From Oscillospiraceae bacterium (GTDB lineage Bacteria; Bacillota; Clostridia; Oscillospirales; Oscillospiraceae), in NCBI GenBank assembly GCA_902783035.1, contig CACZPK010000137.1:1-32873 (forward strand): DNA of 32,873 nucleotides, in the 5' to 3' direction. The position numbers and the translations under genes are program-made. Positions 7,350-16,000 of the stretch are shown piece after piece. Each line of letters opens with the position of its first letter. Position 1 is the first letter of the stretch. The notes below the pieces were generated by a model, which was given only the letters and a program-made list of their open reading frames with translations, was not told the DNA's origin and searched no databases.

Positions 7350-7378
7350 TAGTATGCGCTTACTTCTTAAAACTATCC
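7350..7378 (-). promoter_or_regulatory. Candidate SigG promoter of the LEA-like gene
   Basis: On the minus strand CATACTA (7350-7356) is a perfect match to the SigG -10 consensus CATAMTA. GGATA (7374-7378), 17 nt further upstream, matches four of five positions of the -35 GHATR. The -35 lies inside the 3' end of glnS. The predicted start is about 20 nt before the ATG. No SigA alternative was seen. Confidence 0.6.
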
Positions 7379-9093
7379 TTCAGAGAAACCGAACGGTTGA
7401 ATACAATGTGCCCGGCGGTGGAGTCCTTGTTGTCGAGGCAGAAATAGCCCAAACGCATGAACTGGAACGTCGGGGCGGTCTTGCCCGCCTTCTCGGCCTT
7501 GTCGTAGTCCGCAGCGGCCTTTGCCAGCTCCGGCTCGATCTTGCAGCCCTGCAGCACTTCCAACGAGTCGGGATTCAGGCAATCGAGGAAGTTCTTGTCC
7601 GGGCCGTCCGGAGAGGGATCATTGAACAGGTAGTCATAGAGCCGCACCTCAGCGTCCACGGCGGTGGCTGCATCGACCCAGTGCAGCGTCGCGCCCTTGA
7701 CCTTGCGCCCGTCGGCGGGGTCACCGCCGCGGGAATCGGGATCGTAGGTCGCATAGACCTCAACGACATTGCCGTTCTCGTCCTTCTTGCAGCCCGTGCA
7801 CTGGACAAGATACGCGCCCTTGAGACGGCACTCGGGGCCATTCGGCGTCAAACGCTTATACTTGGGTACAGGCGTCTCCATGAAGTCGTCCGCCTCGATC
7901 CACGCCTCGCGGGAGAATGTGATCTCATGTGTGCCGGCCGCGGGGTCGGTGGGGTTGTTCTCCACGGAGAATGTCTCACTCTTGCCCTCGGGATAATTTG
8001 TAATGACCAGCTTGATCGGATGCAGCACAGCCATCGTACGCTCGGCATGCTCATTGAGGTCCTCGCGCAGGCAATGCTCCAGGAAACTGTACTCAATGGT
8101 GGACGGCGCCTTCGCCACGCCGATGCGCTCGCAGAAATTGCGGATGGACGCAGGCGTGAAGCCACGGCGGCGCAGGCCGCAGAGCGTCGGCATACGCGGG
8201 TCGTCCCAGCCGGAGACATAGTTCTGCTCGACCAGCTGGCGCAGCTTGCGCTTGGACATGACCGTGTAGTTGATACCCAGACGCGCAAACTCAATCTGGC
8301 GCGGCTTGTGATACGGGATCGACACGTTGTTCACCACCCAGTCATAGAGCGGGCGATGCTCTTCATACTCCAGCGAGCACAGCGAATGTGTGATCCCCTC
8401 CAGCGCGTCCTGAATCGGATGCGCAAAGTCATACATCGGGAAGATGCACCACTTTTTTCCCTGACGATGGTGGTCAATGTAGCGGATACGGTAGAACACC
8501 GGATCGCGCATGTTGAAGTTGCCGGACGCAAGGTCGATCTTCGCGCGCAGGGTGCGGCTGCCCTCCGGAAACTCGCCGTTCTTCATACGCTCAAAAAGGT
8601 CGAGATTTTCCTCAACGTCGCGGTCACGGTAGGGCGAGACGGCAGGCTTGCCGATGTCGCCGCGATTTGCCTTGAATTCCTCCGGCGTCAGGTCGCAGAC
8701 ATAGGCAAGCCCCTTCTTAATCAGCTCCACGGCATACTCGTAGTCCTTTTCAAAGTAGTCGCTGCCGTAGTAAAAACGGTCGCCCCAGTCGAAACCCAGC
8801 CAATGGATATCCTCCTGAATGGCATCGACAAACTCGGTGTCCTCCTTGGCAGGGTTGGTATCGTCCATACGCAGATTGCAAAGGCCGCCGAATTTCTCCG
8901 CCGTACCGAAGTCGATGATCAGCGCCTTGCAATGGCCGATGTGTAAATAACCGTTGGGTTCGGGCGGAAAACGGGTGTGCACCTGCATCCCCTCGAACTG
9001 CCCGCCGGGGCCGATGTCCTCTTCCACGAAGGCGTGGATAAAGTTTTTGCTCTCGCTCTCCGCGTTCTCGATGGTTTTGACTTCGTCCGCCAT
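7360..9093 (-). CDS. glnS: Glutaminyl-tRNA synthetase
   Basis: A 577-residue class Ib aminoacyl-tRNA synthetase charging tRNA-Gln with glutamine. RFPPEPNGYLHIGH holds the HIGH motif (residues 51-54), and YTVMSKRKL (about 275-283) is the KMSKS equivalent. The RFPPEPNG wording and the two-barrel C-terminal anticodon-binding region separate it from GluRS. The ATG at 9093 has AGGAGAGG upstream; an in-frame start at 9156 would lie inside the promoter. Many Firmicutes lack GlnRS and make Gln-tRNA by GatCAB transamidation, so its presence is informative about lineage. It has its own SigA promoter. Confidence 0.95.
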   Translation of the reverse strand: MADEVKTIENAESESKNFIHAFVEEDIGPGGQFEGMQVHTRFPPEPNGYLHIGHCKALIIDFGTAEKFGGLCNLRMDDTNPAKEDTEFVDAIQEDIHWLGFDWGDRFYYGSDYFEKDYEYAVELIKKGLAYVCDLTPEEFKANRGDIGKPAVSPYRDRDVEENLDLFERMKNGEFPEGSRTLRAKIDLASGNFNMRDPVFYRIRYIDHHRQGKKWCIFPMYDFAHPIQDALEGITHSLCSLEYEEHRPLYDWVVNNVSIPYHKPRQIEFARLGINYTVMSKRKLRQLVEQNYVSGWDDPRMPTLCGLRRRGFTPASIRNFCERIGVAKAPSTIEYSFLEHCLREDLNEHAERTMAVLHPIKLVITNYPEGKSETFSVENNPTDPAAGTHEITFSREAWIEADDFMETPVPKYKRLTPNGPECRLKGAYLVQCTGCKKDENGNVVEVYATYDPDSRGGDPADGRKVKGATLHWVDAATAVDAEVRLYDYLFNDPSPDGPDKNFLDCLNPDSLEVLQGCKIEPELAKAAADYDKAEKAGKTAPTFQFMRLGYFCLDNKDSTAGHIVFNRSVSLKDSFKK

Positions 9094-9127
9094 AGTGATT
9101 CCCTCTCCTGTATCAAAATAATGGTTG

Positions 9128-9156
9128 ATTATATCGCAGTTTGCGCCGTTTGGCAA
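9128..9156 (-). promoter_or_regulatory. SigA promoter of glnS
   Basis: On the minus strand TTGCCA (9151-9156), a 17-nt spacer and TATAAT (9128-9133) form a strong promoter. The -10 box overlaps the stop codon of rnmV (9129-9131), so glnS transcription begins about 30 nt before its ATG, independent of the upstream train. Confidence 0.85.
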
Positions 9157-9734
9157 TATCTTTCCGCAAACTCGTCGCGTGTAAACAGCAGGTTCAACAC
9201 ATCCAGCAAAGCGTTGGGGCGCAAATGTTCCGGCAAGTCAAGTTCCTTTACAAGTGCGTTGCGCTTTGCGGTGCTGCCATCTCCGACCAATCCCGCGTCG
9301 AGCAGGTCCGCCTTGGTGATCGCCTCTCCCCGTTCCGGCGTTTCCATACCTGCGAAGGTCGCGCCCGCCCGGCGCAGCGCATCCAGCAGCACGTCCGGTT
9401 TCATCCCTTCGACGCCGATCTTGCCTTCCTTGCCGCCCCGGCGCTTGCGCTTTTCCTTGCCGTAGACGTCCGGTGCATAGGCGTGGAGCACCCGTCCGGC
9501 GCCCAGCACCCCCTTGAGATGGTTGCGGATGACGAAGCCTGCGCCGTCCGGATCGGTAAAGATCACAACACCGCGCGTCTGTGCCAGACGGCGCAGCAGC
9601 GCAAGCATCTGCTTGTCATTGAACACACTGAACCCGCCGACGTCCACGATTGTCGCGTCGACGATCTGGGCAAGCGTATTTTTGTCATAGCGTCCCTCAA
9701 CGACGATGACTTCCCTGATTTGCGGTTTGCTCAT
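9129..9734 (-). CDS. rnmV: Ribonuclease M5 (Toprim domain)
   Basis: A 201-residue protein with an N-terminal Toprim domain (REVIVVEGRYDKNTL with the catalytic glutamate at about residue 13, then FTDPDGAG) and the C-terminal DUF4093-type region of RNase M5. RNase M5 trims 5S rRNA precursor at double-stranded sites in Gram-positive bacteria. The distal-strand segment YGKEKRKRRGGKEGKIGVEGM is typical of the family. The start overlaps the holA stop (TCAT, 9731-9734). The Toprim fold alone would also fit a primase-like protein, but length, C-terminal half and Firmicute context favour RNase M5. Confidence 0.88.
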   Translation of the reverse strand: MSKPQIREVIVVEGRYDKNTLAQIVDATIVDVGGFSVFNDKQMLALLRRLAQTRGVVIFTDPDGAGFVIRNHLKGVLGAGRVLHAYAPDVYGKEKRKRRGGKEGKIGVEGMKPDVLLDALRRAGATFAGMETPERGEAITKADLLDAGLVGDGSTAKRNALVKELDLPEHLRPNALLDVLNLLFTRDEFAERYCQTAQTAI

Positions 9735-10768
9735 TTCTGTGCCAGCTCCATTAGCAGCAGTTTAAGCCCGCCTTCGCCGTCAGCGCCGTTTTCGCTTTTC
9801 ATGCGGCGGTCAAGCTTCTGGCAGCGCTTGACGCTGTCCATGCACCAGTCCCGCGTTGTGCGGCGCGCCGCGTCCAGCAGCAGCCGCGCGCCGTAATCCG
9901 AACGCATCCCCCACTGGTCCATGAGCCAGAGTTTGTCCCGTCCCTCGTCCAGTGCTATGCGCGCCGTATAAAGGCGGCGCAGCTCCTTGCCGACGACAGA
10001 GAGGATCATGATCGGCTCTTCCTGCTTTTTGAGAAGCTGCCCAAGAATCTCCGCCGCACCGTTGTAGTCCCCGCGTGTGATGGCGTTTGTCATGTTGAAC
10101 ACCACCGCGTCCAGCACCGGGTCGGCAACGGCGTTGACATCCTCCACCGTGACCGTCTTTCCTCTTGCATAGGCACCGATCTTCTCGATTTCAGGCACCA
10201 GCCCGGTCATCAGGCTGCCGCAGGTGAAAATCAGATGCTCCGCCGTATGTGCGTCGATGTCCTTCCCCAGCGCACGGAAACGGCGACGGATCCAATTGAT
10301 CAGGTCGCTCTTCTCCGCGATCTGGAAGTTGACGGACTGCGCGTGGGCATCCAGCGCGCCGCAAAGCTTTTTGTATTTCTTGTCCGGCTTGTATTCCAGC
10401 AAATCGTACACAAATACAAGGCAGCAGTACGGTGGGAAATCCTCCAGCATGGAGATGACCATGCCGCGCGCGTCCTCGCCCAGCTTAAACAAATCACAAT
10501 CCGTAACAACGACCATGGTGCGCTCCGCCATCATCGGCATCGCTTCCACCGCCTCGATGAGCTGTGCCATGGAAAGGCTCCTGCCGTCCAGACGGTGATA
10601 GTTAAACTCCTCAAAGCCCGCCGGCACCAAGTTTTTCTTCAACTCGCCGAGATAGTACTCGCGCAGATAGCTCTCCTCGCCGTAAAAGACGTAGACCTGC
10701 CCGATCTCGCCTGCGGCAAGGTCGCCTTTGAGTTTTTGGTAGCCCTTGTCGGGCGTCGTTTTCGCCAT
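9731..10768 (-). CDS. holA: DNA polymerase III delta subunit
   Basis: A 345-residue protein opening with the HolA-type AAA-like region (GQVYVFYGEESYLREYYLGELK), which lacks a functional Walker A motif as is usual for delta. The middle and C-terminal segments (LITWIRRR-like NWIRRRFRALGKDID, LIFTCGSLMTGLVPEIEK, VFNMTNAITRGDYNGA) match the delta family. Delta is the wrench of the clamp loader, opening the beta clamp. The ATG at 10768 has GAGGAG 5 nt upstream; a start six codons earlier lacks this. It lies 37 bp after comEC and is translationally coupled to rnmV. Confidence 0.9.
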   Translation of the reverse strand: MAKTTPDKGYQKLKGDLAAGEIGQVYVFYGEESYLREYYLGELKKNLVPAGFEEFNYHRLDGRSLSMAQLIEAVEAMPMMAERTMVVVTDCDLFKLGEDARGMVISMLEDFPPYCCLVFVYDLLEYKPDKKYKKLCGALDAHAQSVNFQIAEKSDLINWIRRRFRALGKDIDAHTAEHLIFTCGSLMTGLVPEIEKIGAYARGKTVTVEDVNAVADPVLDAVVFNMTNAITRGDYNGAAEILGQLLKKQEEPIMILSVVGKELRRLYTARIALDEGRDKLWLMDQWGMRSDYGARLLLDAARRTTRDWCMDSVKRCQKLDRRMKSENGADGEGGLKLLLMELAQK

Positions 10769-10805
10769 AGCGTCTCCTCTTTTCACGCATTTCGGACGGT
10801 CGCTT

Positions 10806-13052
10806 TTAATTCACTGTGATGCAGATATTGCCCTGTAAGTCCGTGCGGTAGACCGCAGCCCCGGCGTCTTTCAGCCGGCGCAGCGCCTCCATATGCGGAT
10901 GCCCATAGCGGTTGCCGGCGCCGCAGCTGATGATGGCGGTCTCCGGCTTTACCTCGGCAAGCAGGTCGCCGCCGGTGGACCAGCGTGAGCCGTGGTGCCC
11001 CGCCATCATCACCTCCACGTCCGGCAGCGGATAGGTCGCAATCAGCCGATACTCCGTATCCGCGTCCAGATCGCCGGTAAACAGCGCGTCAAAGTGCCCC
11101 GCGGTACAGAGGACGCAAAGCCCTTCCTCGTTCATATCACCTTCCGCCACGGGCGGGTAAACGGTCATCGTCGCTTCGCCCAGCACCAGCGTTTCTTTCT
11201 CCCGCGCAAAGGTCACGGGAATGCCATACCGCTCCGCCAACGCAAGCACAGATGCACGCAGCGCATCCTCCGGCTCAATGTCCGGTACGATCAGGCGTTT
11301 TGCGCCAACACGTGCAAGCAGTACGCCCAGTCCGTCGCAATGGTCGGCGTGGTAGTGTGAAAGCACGATGTACTCCAGCGAGCGGACGCCGATGCTTTGC
11401 AGATAGTCGGCGGTCACGTCCCCCGCGTCTGTATGCGACTTGCTTCCGCAATCGACCAGCGCTGCCGCGCTTCCGGAATACAGCACAACGCTTTGCCCCT
11501 GCCCCACATCCAGCGCTGCGATATGCAGGGAACCGCCGCGCACCGGCGCAGCGTTCAGCCAAACGGTCAGCGCCAGCGTCAAAACCGCAAGCACGGATGC
11601 CGACGCATAGCGCAGCCGTCCGCGACGCGCCACAAAGCAGGCGGTAAACATGGCATAGACGTAGGCAAGCCAGTATTTGAGATAATCGTTGACAAAGTAA
11701 ACCGCATGATACGGTATCATCGACAGATACTTTGCCGCCGTCAGCAGATACAGCGCCCCCGCATGCGGCACGTATGCCATCACCTGCGCCGCGTCCGGCA
11801 GGAACAGGCCAAGCAGCACCGTGAGAAACCCCGTGATAAAGGTCAACGATGCCGCCCAGAGGCAAAGAAGGTTGCTCAGCGGAGCCACAAGCACCAGCGT
11901 TCCAAAATAGAGCGCGGTCAAGGGAATCGTAAACACCAGCGCCCCCGCCGTTGCGGCAAGAGAGCCGAGCACAAACCACGCCGCCGCACCATGCCGTCCG
12001 CTGCCGATACGGTCATAGAGTTTCGGGGTCAGCCAGATAAGCCCCGCCATCGCCGCAAAGGAAAGCTGGAGTGAAATGCTCTTCGCCGCAAAAGGATTAG
12101 CCAGCAGGATCAGCAGCAGCGCAAAGGAAAGTGATGTTGGCGGATCGTTCTCCCTCTCAAAAAGCGGTGCAAGCAGCGCCAGCGTCAGCATAACGCAGGC
12201 GCGTGTCACAGACGGCGTCACTCCGACGGCAAGCGCATAGAGCGCCAGCAAGGGGATTGCCGCCGCGGAAAGCAGTTTTCTGCGATGCCGTCCGATCAGA
12301 AAGCCCAGCAGCGAAACCAGAAATGCGCAATGCAGTCCGGAAACCGCCGTCACATGGTAAAGTCCCGCCTCGCTGAGATATGTGTCGTCTTCGTCGTCAA
12401 GGCCATAGCGGTCACCCAAAAGGATTGCGTTCAGGAACGCCTGTGTCCGCTCCGGGAAGCACAAAGCCACGGTCTCCTGCATCCGATGGGCAAGTCGCTG
12501 GGGCAGATAACGGAGCGTCCCGGTGTTCCCTGCCGCCGTCTCCGCCGCGCCCCGCGCATAAAGCAAGGCAAATATCCCACGGGAAGTATGTGTTGTCACC
12601 GGAACACCGTTAATGTCTTCAGATGAGCGGATCTCCACAGGCAATGTTGCGCACATGCCCGGCTCCAGCTCCAGCAGTTCCGCACCGCCGTAGAGCAGCG
12701 CCTTGCCATGCAGATCGCGTCCGCGGATGCGCACCTCGGCGCGGCAGCCGTATTCCGTCTCCGACGGATAGTCCGTCACTTCGACACTCAGCGTCTCCGT
12801 CGTACCGGCAAGCGCCTCAAAGGGTGCATATATCCAGCGGACATAGGCATAGTCAAAGCACAGCGCAAATGCGGCGCCGAGTCCGATCAGAAGCGCGCAG
12901 CGCCGCAAATCAGCGTGCAAAGATGCCGCCCACAGCGCGCCAAGCACGGCACAGCCGGCTCCCGCATAAGGCAGCAGCCAGTCCGGCAGCCAGTATTGCG
13001 CCGCAAGTATTCCGATGGCAAACGCCGTACAGAAGGTTGCCAGCCGTCTCAT
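10806..13052 (-). CDS. comEC: ComEC/Rec2 family DNA uptake channel with beta-lactamase-like domain
   Basis: A 748-residue protein in the order DUF4131-like N-terminus with two membrane helices, a central competence domain with many helices (about residues 210-480, starting near LNAILLGDRYGLDDEDDTYLSEAGLYHVTAVSGLHCAFL), and a C-terminal metallo-beta-lactamase fold (about 510-748). The metal motif is SHYHADHCDGL (near residue 562), with MAGHHGSRWSTGG later. ComEC forms the inner-membrane channel for single-stranded DNA in transformation, and the beta-lactamase domain is thought to degrade the second strand. The start overlaps the polC stop by 4 bp (13049-13052). comEA and the other competence genes are not in the window, so competence itself cannot be claimed. 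Confidence 0.92.
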   Translation of the reverse strand: MRRLATFCTAFAIGILAAQYWLPDWLLPYAGAGCAVLGALWAASLHADLRRCALLIGLGAAFALCFDYAYVRWIYAPFEALAGTTETLSVEVTDYPSETEYGCRAEVRIRGRDLHGKALLYGGAELLELEPGMCATLPVEIRSSEDINGVPVTTHTSRGIFALLYARGAAETAAGNTGTLRYLPQRLAHRMQETVALCFPERTQAFLNAILLGDRYGLDDEDDTYLSEAGLYHVTAVSGLHCAFLVSLLGFLIGRHRRKLLSAAAIPLLALYALAVGVTPSVTRACVMLTLALLAPLFERENDPPTSLSFALLLILLANPFAAKSISLQLSFAAMAGLIWLTPKLYDRIGSGRHGAAAWFVLGSLAATAGALVFTIPLTALYFGTLVLVAPLSNLLCLWAASLTFITGFLTVLLGLFLPDAAQVMAYVPHAGALYLLTAAKYLSMIPYHAVYFVNDYLKYWLAYVYAMFTACFVARRGRLRYASASVLAVLTLALTVWLNAAPVRGGSLHIAALDVGQGQSVVLYSGSAAALVDCGSKSHTDAGDVTADYLQSIGVRSLEYIVLSHYHADHCDGLGVLLARVGAKRLIVPDIEPEDALRASVLALAERYGIPVTFAREKETLVLGEATMTVYPPVAEGDMNEEGLCVLCTAGHFDALFTGDLDADTEYRLIATYPLPDVEVMMAGHHGSRWSTGGDLLAEVKPETAIISCGAGNRYGHPHMEALRRLKDAGAAVYRTDLQGNICITVN

Positions 13053-16000
13053 CCGAACAGCGAGATCTGGCTCGTTTCACTCATGCCCGCAAACGCCCCC
13101 AGCGCTTTGAGCTGCTCGATGTGCGTCTTGGAGAGCTTGTTGCAGGTCATGGCAAATTCCTCGATGGAGACGAACTCCTTCCCCGCGCGCTTTTCCACCG
13201 TATCCTGAGCCGCCGCCTCGCCGAGGCCGGCAACGGAGACCAGCGGCGGAAGCAGCCCGTCTTCGGTGATCAGGAATTTCGTCGCGTCGGAGCGGAACAC
13301 GTCGATGTTGTCGAAGTGGAAGCCGCGCAGATAGAACTCATAGCAGACCTCCAGCGTCCGCATCAGCTCTTCCTCCACCGCCGTCGCGTCCTTCTTGCTG
13401 ATCTTCTCCTCGATCTCGCGGATACGGCGCTTGGTCTTTTCCGCGCCCTCCGGCGCGTTCGGGAAGCAGCACTCCGCAGCGTCAAACGCCTTGGCGCGGA
13501 TGGAAAAGTATGTCGCGTAGAACGCAAGCGGCTCATGTACCTTGAACCACGCGATGCGGAATGCCATCATCACGTACGCCACCGCGTGCGCCTTCGGGAA
13601 CAGATAGCCGATCTTTGAGAGCGAGTCGATGTACCACTCCGGCACCTCATGGTCGTGCATCGCGTCGACCCAGCCGTCCTCAAAGCCGTTTTTCTTAACC
13701 TTGCCCTTACGGACGGACTCCATGATCTTGAAGCTCATCTTCGGGTCAAGTCCCTTGGAAATGAGGTACAGCATGATATCGTCACGGCACCCGACCGTCT
13801 CCAGAACACTGGCCGTACCGCTCAAAATGAGGTCCTTCGCGTTGCCGAGCCACACGTCCGTGCCGTGGGAAAAGCCCGAAAGCCGCAAGAGCGTATTAAA
13901 GTCCTTCGGCTGCGTGTCGACGAGCATCTGACGCGTGAAGCGCGTGTTGAACTCCGGGATCGCCACAGCACCCGTGGGGCCAAGCAGCTCGTCGTCCTCA
14001 AAGCCGAGCACCTTCGACGAGGTGAACAGGCTGAGTGTGTCCGGGTCGTCAAGCGGGATTTGACGGGCATTCACACCGGTCAGGTTTTCAAGCATGCGGA
14101 TCATCGTCGGGTCATCGTGGCCGAGCATATCGAGCTTTAAGAGGTTGTCCTCCATGCAGTGGTACTCGAAATGGGTCGTGATGATGTCGCTGTCGGGATC
14201 GTCCGCTGGGTGCTGCACGGGGCAGAAATCCTCGACGTCCAGATCGTCCGGCACGACCACCAGCCCGCCCGGATGCTGTCCCGTTGTTCTTCTCACGCCG
14301 ACGCAACCCGCCGTCAGGCGGTCCTTTTCCGCGTTGCCCGCAACGATGCCGTTTTCCTCCAAATATTTCAGCACCATGCCGTAGGCAGTCTTGTCTGCGA
14401 GCGTGCCGATCGTGCCCGCACGGAACACCTGCGTCTCGCCGAACATCTCGATGGCGTGGCGGTGCGCGCGGGACTGGTACTCGCCCGAGAAGTTGAGGTC
14501 AATATCCGGCACCTTGCCGCCGCCGTAGCCCAAAAATGTCTCGAACGGGATATCAAAACCGTCTTTAATATATTTCTCCCCGCACTTGGGACAGACCTTG
14601 TCAGGCATGTCCGCGCCGCAGCCGTAGCTGCCGTCCATGATGAACTCGACGTTCTTGCACTTGGGGCAGCGGTAGTGCGGCGGAAGCGAGTTGACCTCGG
14701 TGATGCCCGCCATATACGCGACGAGCGACGAACCCACGCTCCCTCGCGAGCCGACGAGGTAGCCGTTTTCGAGCGAGCGCTGCACGAGCTTCTGCGCACT
14801 CATGTAAACGACGTCATATTTGCCGAGGATCGCGCCCAGTTCGACGTTCAATCGGTCGGTGATGAGCTGCGGCAGCTCGTCGCCGTAGAGCGCGTGCGCT
14901 TTCTCCCAAACCATGCGGTTGAGGTCTTCCTCGGAGTTTTCCAGCCGCGGCGGGAACAGCTTGCCCTTGGGCAGCAGCTCGATCACATCCACCATATCCG
15001 CGATAGCGCGCGTGTTGGTGACGACGACCTCATACGCCTTCTCCTCGCCGAGATAGTCGAACTCGCGCAGCATTTCCTCCGTTGTACGGAAATAGAGAGG
15101 CAATGGCGCGGTCGCGTCCGGCATCTTCTTGCTCGCCAGCAAAATGTGACGGTACTCCTCGTCCTCCGGTTCCTGGAAGTGCACGTCGCCTGTGGCGACA
15201 ACGGGCTTGCCCAGTTCTTCGCCAAGTCTGACAACGGTGCGGTTGAATTCCTTGAGATCTTCGTCCGAGCGCACCTTCCCCTCGCGCACCATGAAGCGGT
15301 TGTTGCAAAGCGGCTGGATCTCAAGGTAATCGTAGAACGACGCGATGCGTTTGAGCTCGTCCCAGTCCTTGTGGTCGATGATTGCCTGAAACAACTCGCC
15401 CGCCTCGCACGCCGAGCCAACGATGATCCCCTCGCGGTGGGCGATCAGCTCGGTCTTTGGGATAATGGGAAAGCGCTTGAAGTATTTGAGGTTGGATGCG
15501 GAAATGAGCTGGTAAAGGTGCTTGAGGCCGGTTTTGTTCTGCGCGATAAGGACGATGTGCTTGGGGCGGCGGTGTGCCCTGCCGCCCAGCGGGCGCAGCT
15601 TGCGCATCTCATCGTTAATGCCCTGAATTCGCGTCACGCCGCGCTCTTCCAGCATCGGAAAGAACTTTGCAAGCATTTGCGCAACGGGTACGGCGTCGTC
15701 GCTCGCGCGGTGGTGGTTAAATGCGGGCAGGCGCAGCGCCTCCGCCACCACATCCAGCTTGTAGTTTTTCAGTCCTTGCAGCAGGTTTTGCGCAAAGATC
15801 AGCGAATCGAGATACGTCGGTTCAAACGGGATGCCGCATTTGGCACAGCCGGCGCGGATAAACCCAATGTCGAATTCCGCATTATGCGCGGCAAGAATAC
15901 GCCCGCCGGCAAAGTCCAAAAACGCGCGCAGCGCTTCTGCCAGTTTCGGCGCGCCGGCAAGCATGGCGTCCGTAATGCCCGTCAGGCCCACGATCTCCGG

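Noticed and set aside
7006-8946. A 646-residue plus-strand frame opposite glnS
   Set aside because: It is the complement of GlnRS codons, with no ribosome site and no recognisable motif.
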